Below are positions 39,486 to 48,589 of a DNA stretch of 64,000 nucleotides, one piece after another; within the stretch, counting starts at the first letter, position 1, and every line of letters begins with the position of its first letter. Under the pieces are notes generated by a model. It was not told the origin of the DNA, searched no databases, and saw nothing but the letters and a program-made list of their open reading frames with translations. The translations under genes were made by a program, and so were the position numbers. The stretch comes from an uncultured Bacilli bacterium (lineage in GTDB: Bacteria; Bacillota_I; Bacilli_A; RFN20; CAG-449), in the NCBI GenBank assembly GCA_947588815.1, contig CANQAG010000006.1:28083-92082 (forward strand). Reading direction: 5' to 3'.

Positions 39486-41090
39486 TTAGAATATTCGATA
39501 TGCTAGTCCTATGAAATCATTTTGTACAATGTTTCCATTTTGTAATACTTCAATCATATACACATCTGTTTTTGTGACTGTGTAATCTAAAAATTCTAGA
39601 TTTTCTTCGTTTCCACTGCTACTCAATAGAATATCATCACTAGAATTTTTTATTACAATATCATAATCAGTAAATGCGATACTATCAGCATTACCATTTG
39701 AATAAGCCATCCAAGAAAGCGCAGCTCTAATACTTTGTCCGCTTTGAACCAACTCGCCTTTTCCACCTAAATTTGATTTATTTTGAGTGTTGTGAAATTG
39801 TGTTAATCCGCCTATATTATTTATAGTTTCTTTGAAATCTATGCACCCAGCACCTATTTGATCATGTAATCCGTATGTTTGTCTATAAGCATCCGATGGA
39901 ACTTTTGCATTCGCCATTAAAATCGCTCTTAATAGTGCAGGATTAGTTTGAAAAGCTGTTACCTTTTCCATCATAAGAGCGATACATCCTGTTGTTATTG
40001 CAGCAGATAGACTTGTTCCTTCTTGTGCTCCAAATGGTTTTACATTAATACTATGACCTGGTGCAAGAATATTTGGTTTGCTTGGACCATCTTTTACAAC
40101 ATAAGATGAAAAAGTACGGCGATGCGCAGTAGTACTAGAACTTGCGCCAACCGTAATAACATTATAACCCAATCCTGGATTTGCAACATATTTATCTGTA
40201 GTACCAGTATTTCCAGATGAAACAACAAATGTAATTCGATATATGTTAGAAATATAATCCATATAGGCAGATTTTGATGAATAAACTCCTGTTGGCGATG
40301 CATCCCCATAGCTACAATTAATAATATTTACGTCATTATCTAGTAACCAATCTATTTCACTTAAAGCATCCCCATTTAATTCGACACTTAATAATTTTGC
40401 CTTTGGTGCAATACCATTTTTCCCAGCTATTATGGAACCCATTATAGTTGTGTGATCTGATATGGTTTCATTATATAGCCATTCATCTCTTACAAGTACA
40501 TCAGTATCTCCAAAATTTTCATGGGATTTGTCTAAAATATTAGGTTCAAGAATACCCACTGTGATACCTTTTCCTGTTAGCTCTCCTGATGTAATAGTCG
40601 ATCGAACGCCAACAAATTCTTTTGCCAATTCTAGTTCTGGTTTAGTTGATTGATAATCCGTTACAATTATTTTTTCTATATTATTATCACTAGTTAAATC
40701 TAAAAGCATATTTAAATCAGTTGTTTCATCACTTTCAAAAGAAACATAGGGTGCGTATGCAGACACATACAAGTTTGGAATTTTACCCAGTAAAGAGGAC
40801 TCAACGATATCTTTATTTTTTTGTTCGTGAAATTCTCTTCCTACTTGTAATAAACGTGCATGATAATTTTCAAATGATTCATCTTCATTTAATAAAACAT
40901 TGTTTTTCATTTCATAATTTAATTTTACCATTACTGATGAATTAGTAATCTCAAAGTTACCCTCAGTAAAATTCGATTTGTTAAAGTCCTCAAAGACTAT
41001 TTTACTAAGCCTAGATTCTTGCACTTTTTTATCACTTTGAATAGTAGTGAATGCTCCAATAATTAACGGAATAATAAATATAATTTTCAT
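39486..41090 (-). CDS. Secreted S8 (subtilisin)-family protease-like protein
   Basis: Signal-like N-terminus MKIIFIIPLIIGAFTTI; GKGITVGILEPNI, SDHTTIMGSIIAGKNGIAPKAKL, FVVSSGNTG, GAQEGTSLSAAITTG. Confidence 0.8.
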   Translation of the reverse strand: MKIIFIIPLIIGAFTTIQSDKKVQESRLSKIVFEDFNKSNFTEGNFEITNSSVMVKLNYEMKNNVLLNEDESFENYHARLLQVGREFHEQKNKDIVESSLLGKIPNLYVSAYAPYVSFESDETTDLNMLLDLTSDNNIEKIIVTDYQSTKPELELAKEFVGVRSTITSGELTGKGITVGILEPNILDKSHENFGDTDVLVRDEWLYNETISDHTTIMGSIIAGKNGIAPKAKLLSVELNGDALSEIDWLLDNDVNIINCSYGDASPTGVYSSKSAYMDYISNIYRITFVVSSGNTGTTDKYVANPGLGYNVITVGASSSTTAHRRTFSSYVVKDGPSKPNILAPGHSINVKPFGAQEGTSLSAAITTGCIALMMEKVTAFQTNPALLRAILMANAKVPSDAYRQTYGLHDQIGAGCIDFKETINNIGGLTQFHNTQNKSNLGGKGELVQSGQSIRAALSWMAYSNGNADSIAFTDYDIVIKNSSDDILLSSSGNEENLEFLDYTVTKTDVYMIEVLQNGNIVQNDFIGLAYRIF

Positions 41091-41144
41091 AAAAAAACCT
41101 CCTATACTTTAATAACGATTTTAGGAGGCGAAATTTGTTGAAAT

Positions 41145-41774
41145 TTATAAAATAAATGAAATTTGTTTTATAAGATAATCATATTCATAAACTTTTATTA
41201 ATAAAAGCCCTTCCTTTAATAGCGGAATTGCATTATTCAAATTTCCCATAATTTGCTTTTCTTCACTGCCAAATAAGCTATATATCAAATTATCTTCTTG
41301 AAAAAAATGAAATTCCAAATTCGATGTACCATCTAAAAACGAATATATTTGATAATAATAGCTTAAAGTGAATTCACCATCATCATTAAATGAATAGCCT
41401 TTATACAGATTTATAACATAAATAGAATCTATAAAAGAAGTTTGATCTGGTAAGATTTCATAAGAATCACATACTTCATTCAAATAAACTTTTGCAGCCT
41501 CTATATATTCATTTGTGTCAACCATTACAGTATTGTGCTGAATGTTTTCAACTGGTCTATTAAGAAATAAATACTGAACCACATTAAAACCAATTGAACC
41601 AATTAACATTAAACAAATTATAGAAGCAAAAGCGATAAATGGTCTTTTTTTAAAACTAATCTTTTTCTCCTCTTTAAATTCTATTTTCCCTTCAAGCTTA
41701 TTAAACGCTTCTTTAGGATCAATATCGCTACAATCATATTGGCTAAGAAGTTTTTTGATTTCACTTTTTTTCAT
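41145..41774 (-). CDS. Single-TM protein, putative anti-sigma factor
   Basis: Cytoplasmic about 45-aa N-terminus, one TM (PFIAFASIICLMLIGSIGFNVVQYLFL), extracytoplasmic C-domain; ATG/TGA overlap with the sigma gene. Confidence 0.6.
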   Translation of the reverse strand: MKKSEIKKLLSQYDCSDIDPKEAFNKLEGKIEFKEEKKISFKKRPFIAFASIICLMLIGSIGFNVVQYLFLNRPVENIQHNTVMVDTNEYIEAAKVYLNEVCDSYEILPDQTSFIDSIYVINLYKGYSFNDDGEFTLSYYYQIYSFLDGTSNLEFHFFQEDNLIYSLFGSEEKQIMGNLNNAIPLLKEGLLLIKVYEYDYLIKQISFIL

Positions 41775-42277
41775 TGATTATTCCTCCTTACATATTCTTC
41801 AATTTTTACCATCGCTTTATTTTTTAAATTTCTGCAACCATAATCGGAAATATCCATAATTTTCTGAATTTGTTGATAGGTATGGCCTTCACAATAATAC
41901 AAATAAACTAACAAAAATTCTTCTGTAGTGAGATAATCTCGCAAATCTTCAAACTCAATAATAGCATCAATTTTATTTGATTCATCAGTTTGAATCTTAT
42001 TTTCATCAAATGCAATAGTTTTACCATTATACTTTCTGAAATAAGATATCGCATGATTCTTAGCTACTTTTATTATCCAAGAGTCAAAGTAGTCTCCAGA
42101 ATAGCTTTGTAATTTTCTGGGTAATTCTATAACCAACGATTGAATTATATCTTCCACATCCTCTTTACTTCTAAACATATTATTTAAAATATTAAAGAGT
42201 TTCACATAGTATCTTCTATAAAATTCTTCGTATGCTCTTTTATCTAAAGTCATTAGTCCTTTAATAAATCTTGCCAT
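41771..42277 (-). CDS. ECF-type RNA polymerase sigma factor
   Basis: MARFIKGLMTLDKRAYEEFYRRYYVKLFNILNNMFRSKEDVEDIIQSLVIELP...KVAKNHAISYFRK...YCEGHTYQQIQKIMDISDYGCRNLKNKAM. Confidence 0.85.
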   Translation of the reverse strand: MARFIKGLMTLDKRAYEEFYRRYYVKLFNILNNMFRSKEDVEDIIQSLVIELPRKLQSYSGDYFDSWIIKVAKNHAISYFRKYNGKTIAFDENKIQTDESNKIDAIIEFEDLRDYLTTEEFLLVYLYYCEGHTYQQIQKIMDISDYGCRNLKNKAMVKIEEYVRRNNQ

Positions 42278-42302
42278 ATTCCCCAACCCTATATTTGCTA
42301 TA

Positions 42303-42344
42303 TAAAAAATGTAATAATAAGAACCCACCCTTTAAAAAATGTAA
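42303..42344. repeat. Two TAAAAAATGTAA direct repeats spaced 30 bp upstream of the sigma gene
   Basis: 42303-42314 and 42333-42344. Confidence 0.6.
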
Positions 42345-42595
42345 AATTTATTAAATTGTAATAATTATTGTCAAAATTTGCAACTTCATATTATTTTTAG
42401 ACTAATAGTACGATATTATAAATTAATTTGAATTCAATCCTTATAACTAAAATGACTTTTCGTTCTTGAAATTGCTTCTTTCAATTTTGTCTTTAATCTG
42501 ATTAGTTTTATTATTAATTATAATTCTTAGTAGTTCTTTATAAAAATCAATTCATCAATATGATTTCATTTAAAATCTTATTCATCAATATCACT

Positions 42596-42657
42596 TATAT
42601 AAATAAATGAATAAAACGATAATGTAAGAACTATCTAGTTATTAACTTTTTCTTTTT
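42596..42657. repeat. Right copy of 62-bp island-bounding direct repeat
   Basis: Identical to 27300-27361; overlaps the 3' end of CDS 42635-43477. Confidence 0.95.
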
Positions 42658-43477
42658 GCTTATTTTCTTTATTGTTCTTTTTATTATTTTTTTGTTGTAA
42701 CTTAATTTGTCGTTTTTCTTCTTTCTGCTCGCGTTTAATTTCTTCTTCTATTTCTTCAAACATTTTTCGATAAGTTTCATTCTCATCGATTAATACTTTT
42801 CGTGAGAAAACCTTATATGCTTCTTCACCGCTGATTTGGATGATAAGTAAACATATTTTTTTTATAATTATCGAAATAGAATTATCTACAATTGCTTTTT
42901 TTAACCAATGAAAAGGATTTAATAAATTAAGTGCCGACATCATAGTTTTGACTTTTTCAGGAATCTTATGTTCATTTATGGTTTTAACCGGTTTAGAATT
43001 TTTAACTTCTATTAACGAAATTACTGTCGATAATTTCATCTTTCTAAGAATCGAAAGCATACGATTGGAAAATATATTTTCAACCCGATCTGTTATATAT
43101 TTACTTAATAGCACAAGTTCATCAAAGGTCAATTCTGCCATTGGATGTTTGGATTTTGGATGATACCATTTGGCGATCTGAAGAACTTCTTCTTTGACAC
43201 ATGAAGTAAAAGCTGTATCTTTTAAATTTGGATCTTGTATCCGATATTTATATTCATTCTTGTAGTGTTCAATAAGTTTAATGACATCTTCATCTTTGAT
43301 ATCCACAAAAGTATTATCGATGATATATCGGGATTTTCTTAACGACAGCAAAGCGCTATAAAGGTATAATAAAAAAGTGATTACAATCCCTAAAGCAATG
43401 CCAGTTAAAAGGGTAATTACTAATGAAATATTTAATTCAAATTCAATTCCAAAAATTTCAAATAAAAAATAGTTCAT
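42635..43477 (-). CDS. Conserved membrane-anchored hypothetical protein
   Basis: N-terminal TM (LVITLLTGIALGIVITFLLYLYSALLSL), AKWYHPKSKHPMAELTFDELVLLSKYITDRVENIF, Lys/Asn-rich C-tail. Confidence 0.7.
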   Translation of the reverse strand: MNYFLFEIFGIEFELNISLVITLLTGIALGIVITFLLYLYSALLSLRKSRYIIDNTFVDIKDEDVIKLIEHYKNEYKYRIQDPNLKDTAFTSCVKEEVLQIAKWYHPKSKHPMAELTFDELVLLSKYITDRVENIFSNRMLSILRKMKLSTVISLIEVKNSKPVKTINEHKIPEKVKTMMSALNLLNPFHWLKKAIVDNSISIIIKKICLLIIQISGEEAYKVFSRKVLIDENETYRKMFEEIEEEIKREQKEEKRQIKLQQKNNKKNNKENKQKEKVNN

Positions 43478-43547
43478 CGAGGATACTCCTTTATTAATTA
43501 TAAAAGATTTTTCTAATCGATAAAACTATTTTTATTTTACTCAATTT

Positions 43548-43751
43548 TTAAAAAATCGCTTCGTAACCAGCTTCTTGAATTTTTTGTTTGATCACTTCGT
43601 TATCTAAAGGGTCTTTGCTTTTCAATTTGACTTCTTTAGTTTTCAAATTGACTTCTACTTCCGTAACATTAGGCAATGACAATAAAGCATCTTTAACATG
43701 TTTAACACAATGCTCACACATCATCCCTTCAACAATAAAGTTTTTTTCCAT
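43548..43751 (-). CDS. copZ: Possible internally initiated CopZ-like copper chaperone (67 aa)
   Basis: AGAAAGGAGGAAGAATTTATGG: strong SD and ATG inside copA, same frame, immediately before the HMA domain. Confidence 0.6.
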   Translation of the reverse strand: MEKNFIVEGMMCEHCVKHVKDALLSLPNVTEVEVNLKTKEVKLKSKDPLDNEVIKQKIQEAGYEAIF

Positions 43752-46016
43752 AAATTCTTCCTCCTTTCTTATTGATGGTTTGAAACTTTTTATCCTTAAA
43801 GCGTTTAAGCAAACACAAACACTTGATAAACTCATCGCCGCCGCGGCAATCATCGGATTTAGTTTTAATCCTAATGGCTGATATAAAACTCCTGCTGCAA
43901 GCGGAATTCCAATCGCATTGTAGAAAAAAGCCCAAAAAAGATTCATCTTAATATTATTAATCGTTTTTTTGCTTAATCTAATTGCATCGATGACATCCAT
44001 TAAGTCACTTCTCATTAGAATAACATCAGCCGAATCAATAGCAATATCTGATCCGGCACCGATTGCAATGCCGATATCCGCTTTAGTCAAAGCGATTGAG
44101 TCATTTATTCCATCGCCAACCATCGCAACCTTAAATCCTTTTCTTTGTAAATCTGCAATAACTTTTTCTTTTTCTTCCGGCAACACTTCATATTTAACTT
44201 CATCTAATTCAAGTTGTTTAGCAATATAATTCGCACTTGCGGCATTGTCGCCTGTAAGCATCAATGTTTTGATACCCAATTCCTTCAGTTTTTGTATCGC
44301 TTCAATACTTGATGGTTTAATCGTATCGCTGACGTCAATTAACGCATAAATTTTAGTCTCCGTAAATAAAACTAATAAAGTCATGCCCTCTTGTTGCATA
44401 GTAGCAAGGTCTTTTTCATCAAAAGATAGACCCTTTTCTATTGCGTAAGAATAACTGGCACAATAATATTCTTCACCTTGATAAATTCCTTTTATTCCTT
44501 TGCCGACTATCGTTTCAAAATTTGAAATCGTAGCAGTTTCAATATTATTTTCTTTACAATAAGATACCACTGCATTTGCCAAAGGATGTGAAGACAATTG
44601 TTCCAACCCCATAATAATTGAAAGAATTTCTTGTTTGTTATTTTCTTTAAATAGAATAGTTTGAACTTTCGGTTTTCCTTCAGTTATCGTCCCGGTTTTA
44701 TCGAATACAACATAAGATACATTATGTAGATTTTCTAAGGCCGTTGCTGATTTTATTAATATATGATTGGTAGCGCCTACTCCGGTGCCTACCATAATCG
44801 CTAAAGGCGTCGCTAAGCCAAGGGCACATGGGCATGAGATGACCAAAACAGAAATTCCAATTGAAAGACTAAATTCTACAGTTGCGCCACATATTAACCA
44901 AATAATCGTGGCTATTAAACTTATTCCAATCACACATGGAACAAAAATTCCGCTGATTTTATCTGCAAATCGTGAAATCGGAGCTTTTGATGCCGAGGCT
45001 TCCTCGACAAGTTTTACAATCGTCGCTACAGTCGAATCTTCATTTCGCTTAGTAACTTCATATTTGATGGTACCTACAGTATTTATCGATCCTGAAAAGA
45101 CATTATTACCATTAGATTTATATACCGGCATACTCTCACCGCTTATCATCGATTCATCGATAGTCGATTCTCCTTCGACAACCACTCCATCGCAAGCGAT
45201 AACCATTCCAGGTTTACAAAGTAGGATATCACCGATCATGATGTTTTCAACGGGAGTTTCAATTTCGAGATTATTTTGAATTTTTAAAGCGGTTTTCGGC
45301 GAAAGGTTCATTAATTTATCTAAAGTTTCGCTCGTCTTTTTTTTCGAACGACTCTCAAGATATTTTCCTACGGTGACCAAAGTTAAAATTGTTCCCGCCG
45401 ATTCAAAATAAAGATCCATATGATAGGCTTGAACTGTTGCTAAATCTTGAACCGCTAAAGCATTTCCGATCCTGCATATCGCAAATATTCCATATACTAA
45501 AGCCGCAGTAGAGCCAATAGCCACTAAAGTGTCCATATTGGGAGATAGATGAAATAATTTTTTAAACCCGGAAATATAATATTCTCTATTATAGAAAACA
45601 ATCGGAAGTACTAAGAGAAATTGAACAAAAGCAAACGTAATGATGTTCTCTTCTCCATCAATAAACGGTGGCAATGGTAATCCGATCATATGCCCCATCG
45701 ATACATACATTAATAAAATTAAAAAGCAAATCGAAACCAAAAGACGTTCCTTGGTTTTTTTGGCACTTTCATCGTATTTTTTTAATTCACTTGATTCTTG
45801 GTGTTTTTTTTGATCTACTCCATATCCTGCTTTAGAAACAGCATTGATTAAATTATCGATATCACATATTTGCTCGTCGAAAGATACTTTTGCACTATTA
45901 GTTAAAAGATTAACTTCTGCGCTTATAACTCCCTCAACCTTTTTTAAAGATTTTTCAACGGTGCTTGAACAGGCTGAACAAGTCATCCCTGTAATTTTTA
46001 GTCTTACTTCCGTCAT
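43548..46016 (-). CDS. copA: Copper-translocating P-type ATPase with in-frame C-terminal CopZ-like domain
   Basis: GMTCSACSS, CPCALGLATP, DKTGTITEGKP, MVGDGINDSIAL; C-terminal MEKNFIVEGMMCEHCVKHVKDALLSLPNV. Confidence 0.95.
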   Translation of the reverse strand: MTEVRLKITGMTCSACSSTVEKSLKKVEGVISAEVNLLTNSAKVSFDEQICDIDNLINAVSKAGYGVDQKKHQESSELKKYDESAKKTKERLLVSICFLILLMYVSMGHMIGLPLPPFIDGEENIITFAFVQFLLVLPIVFYNREYYISGFKKLFHLSPNMDTLVAIGSTAALVYGIFAICRIGNALAVQDLATVQAYHMDLYFESAGTILTLVTVGKYLESRSKKKTSETLDKLMNLSPKTALKIQNNLEIETPVENIMIGDILLCKPGMVIACDGVVVEGESTIDESMISGESMPVYKSNGNNVFSGSINTVGTIKYEVTKRNEDSTVATIVKLVEEASASKAPISRFADKISGIFVPCVIGISLIATIIWLICGATVEFSLSIGISVLVISCPCALGLATPLAIMVGTGVGATNHILIKSATALENLHNVSYVVFDKTGTITEGKPKVQTILFKENNKQEILSIIMGLEQLSSHPLANAVVSYCKENNIETATISNFETIVGKGIKGIYQGEEYYCASYSYAIEKGLSFDEKDLATMQQEGMTLLVLFTETKIYALIDVSDTIKPSSIEAIQKLKELGIKTLMLTGDNAASANYIAKQLELDEVKYEVLPEEKEKVIADLQRKGFKVAMVGDGINDSIALTKADIGIAIGAGSDIAIDSADVILMRSDLMDVIDAIRLSKKTINNIKMNLFWAFFYNAIGIPLAAGVLYQPLGLKLNPMIAAAAMSLSSVCVCLNALRIKSFKPSIRKEEEFMEKNFIVEGMMCEHCVKHVKDALLSLPNVTEVEVNLKTKEVKLKSKDPLDNEVIKQKIQEAGYEAIF

Positions 46017-46273
46017 ATTGCTTTTCCTAATAACTTTACGATTTCTTCAACTTTTTCTTCAGCATCGCCTTGCTTTAAGGCTGCTCTTACACATCCTTTG
46101 ATGTGGCCTTCCAAAATCAAAAGTTCCGCCTTTTTTAAAATTGCCATAGCGGATTGGAGTTGCACACAAATATCGATGCAATATCTTTCTTCGTCAATCA
46201 TTTTTAAAATTCCGTCTATTTGTCCTCGTGCTGTTTTAATCTGTGTAATTGCTGCTTCTTTGTACTTTGTCAT
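46013..46273 (-). CDS. csoR: CsoR-type copper-sensing repressor
   Basis: ARGQIDGILKMIDEERYCIDICVQLQSAMAILKKAELLILEGHIKGCV. Confidence 0.92.
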   Translation of the reverse strand: MTKYKEAAITQIKTARGQIDGILKMIDEERYCIDICVQLQSAMAILKKAELLILEGHIKGCVRAALKQGDAEEKVEEIVKLLGKAI

Positions 46274-46284
46274 TTTTGTCTCCC

Positions 46285-46300
46285 CCTCCCCGTGGGGTGT
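46285..46300. promoter_or_regulatory. Candidate CsoR operator
   Basis: ACCCCACGGGGAGGGG pseudo-palindrome just upstream of csoR. Confidence 0.5.
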
Positions 46301-46329
46301 TATTATTATATGACAATTTTTGATATTTA

Positions 46330-47349
46330 TCAATTATCTTTATCTATTAATTTAACTCCTTGATAGACACCACCATTTAAAAGTTTGGTTTTCGTTGCAA
46401 AAAAGATGGTTATCGTCCCTTCGGATATATTAATTTTATAAAGCTTTATTCCGCCTTCAAGATCTTCATAACAAATTCGCATACCGATCACTCGATCGCT
46501 TTCAATTAAATAATCATCGATATAATTTTTACCTTTATTGAGATAAACAATATAAATGCTTTGATTAAAATATTTTTCATAGAGCGCACGATGATATGCA
46601 AAATCACTACCACAATTTAATGTAACTACAATTAATCTTTGATCATATTTTTGTGCAACGGTAACTAAAGTTCTTTTGGCCTTAGTCGTATATCCGGTTT
46701 TACCTCCGATGCAATATTGATATTGTCTTAACAATTTGTTTTTATTGATCCACACTCCCTTAATAGGGTTGGTATATGTAGTCGTACTTACAATTTGTTG
46801 AAACAATTCATTTTCCATACAATATGCCATTAATAAAGCCATGTCATAACAAGAAGAAATATTACCTTCATCAAAAATATCTAAGCCCGAAGGATTGTGA
46901 AATGTCGTATTCTTCATTCCGATTTCTTGAGCTTTTTGATTCATTTTCATTACAAAAGAAGGAATATCTTTTGCCACATTATCCGCTATTAAAACTGCGG
47001 CATCATTTCCGCTTCTTAGTAACAATCCATATACTAAGTCAAGAATTGTAATTTTATCTCCTATTGATAAATAAATCGAAGATCCTTCGATTGTTTTGAT
47101 TATTTCGTCGACTTCGATAACATTAAATAACTTGTCACTTTCTAAGGCGATGATCGCTGTCATAATTTTAGATATCGATGCTACCGAATATGCCGAATTG
47201 ATATCTTTGCCTTCCAAAACTTCGTGTGAGTAACTATCCATTACAATGTAATTTCTAGCATAGTACGAAGTTTCAGCATTGATGATGTTTGATTTAGAAT
47301 TGCTAAAAAAAGTTAATAGACAAACAAAAAATAATATAATTTTTTTCAT
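46330..47349 (-). CDS. D-alanyl-D-alanine carboxypeptidase (S11 family)
   Basis: SVASISKIMTAIIALE (SxxK), LLLRSGNDAAVLIAD (SGN), GGKTGYTTKAKRTLV (KTG). Confidence 0.92.
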   Translation of the reverse strand: MKKIILFFVCLLTFFSNSKSNIINAETSYYARNYIVMDSYSHEVLEGKDINSAYSVASISKIMTAIIALESDKLFNVIEVDEIIKTIEGSSIYLSIGDKITILDLVYGLLLRSGNDAAVLIADNVAKDIPSFVMKMNQKAQEIGMKNTTFHNPSGLDIFDEGNISSCYDMALLMAYCMENELFQQIVSTTTYTNPIKGVWINKNKLLRQYQYCIGGKTGYTTKAKRTLVTVAQKYDQRLIVVTLNCGSDFAYHRALYEKYFNQSIYIVYLNKGKNYIDDYLIESDRVIGMRICYEDLEGGIKLYKINISEGTITIFFATKTKLLNGGVYQGVKLIDKDN

Positions 47350-47408
47350 ATTAAATTATATTTTGCTAAAAAAATTTAAGAACATTCGATTCTTAGTTTT
47401 TAGATAAA

Positions 47409-48509
47409 CTATACCATTTCTTTTTTCAAACGCTTGGCGATTAATCGATACTTAAATAAAGTTTCCTTTAAAAATTTTCTTTTTTGTTCTGGTAACTGTT
47501 TTAAATTATGATGAAACATTCTTATAAAAATGAACGGATGCTTTTTGATATCAAAAATACCGATTGAACTTTTAGCGCCGATTAAATCAAATAAAGTGTC
47601 AACGAATTCCTTCCTGTCTTCTTCGGAAATCGAATTGATCCATTCATTTACGACTCTGTTAAATAATTCGGCTCGTTTGGCAATTTGTTTAACCATTCTC
47701 AGATTTCCGTCTTTATTTACTTGCCAATTGTATAAATCATGTTTTAGAACGCTAAACTTATAACATTTTATAATGCGAAAATTAAATCCATTGTGCATCA
47801 AAATTCCTACCATCGGATCATCGGGGATCATTTTAGTCATTTTATTTTCTAAGCTTTTAAAACTTTCGGATTCAAAAAATTTTTCAGATTTAAAGCCCGG
47901 TCCGTCATGATTGTAAATATGAATTATTCGTTCATGAATATTAGTATCCGCCATTACCGCTGCATAATATGCTAAATTACCGCCTTTAGAATGACCACCA
48001 ATAATTATCGGTAATGGCTTTAAAATCTCTGAAACGATGTTTACATATTTCTTGGCTTCTTCTTGGGCAGGAACAATGTCCATAAAAGACATTTGGCAAT
48101 CTTCCTTCCAGCCAATTAAAGTCGGATCAGTACCCCTAAACGCTATATAAATGAAATTTTTAAAAACAAAAGTCAACGAAAAAAATTGTTTATCTTTTCT
48201 AGCGCTAAATTGATCAGAAACATAACCTATTTTCATATCTTGATAACGTTTAGATGCTTTGATGTAATCTATCAATTTTCGATTTAATCTTTCATCCAAA
48301 GTATTTTCACAGATTTTATATTTCACAAAATCATCGGATACTATCTCCGACAAAGAAAGTGTCATATTATCACTTAAAGAAGGAGCAAAATCGTGAAAGT
48401 TTAAATACGAAAGTTGCGCCATTATCAAACTATCAACTTCATTGAATGAAAAGTTTTCAAAAGCAACGTCTCCGTAATGCTTTAAAAAATAAAATACATT
48501 TTTCTTCAT
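47409..48509 (-). CDS. DUF2974 (Mbeg1-like) lipase-fold protein
   Basis: VFKNFIYIAFRGTDPTLIGWKEDCQMSF, IIGGHSKGGNLAYYAAV. Confidence 0.85.
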   Translation of the reverse strand: MKKNVFYFLKHYGDVAFENFSFNEVDSLIMAQLSYLNFHDFAPSLSDNMTLSLSEIVSDDFVKYKICENTLDERLNRKLIDYIKASKRYQDMKIGYVSDQFSARKDKQFFSLTFVFKNFIYIAFRGTDPTLIGWKEDCQMSFMDIVPAQEEAKKYVNIVSEILKPLPIIIGGHSKGGNLAYYAAVMADTNIHERIIHIYNHDGPGFKSEKFFESESFKSLENKMTKMIPDDPMVGILMHNGFNFRIIKCYKFSVLKHDLYNWQVNKDGNLRMVKQIAKRAELFNRVVNEWINSISEEDRKEFVDTLFDLIGAKSSIGIFDIKKHPFIFIRMFHHNLKQLPEQKRKFLKETLFKYRLIAKRLKKEMV

Positions 48510-48589
48510 TTTTCGACTCCTTTCTTCAATTTAAATATAGCATAAAACTAATTTGGAAAGTAGTCATACATAAATAATAAGGAATGCTA

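Larger units (their letters stand above)
27300..42657. mobile_element. Putative genomic island with RHS/YD-repeat toxin locus
   Basis: Bounded by 62-bp direct repeats; contains RHS gene, orphan tips, recombinase remnant and decayed genes; flanked by conserved housekeeping/sporulation genes. Confidence 0.75.

Noticed and set aside
42345-42595. Open frame ...LLRIIINNKTNQIKDKIERSNFKNEKSF* near the right repeat as a gene
   Set aside because: Too short and AT-rich to support; possibly debris but no recognisable family.
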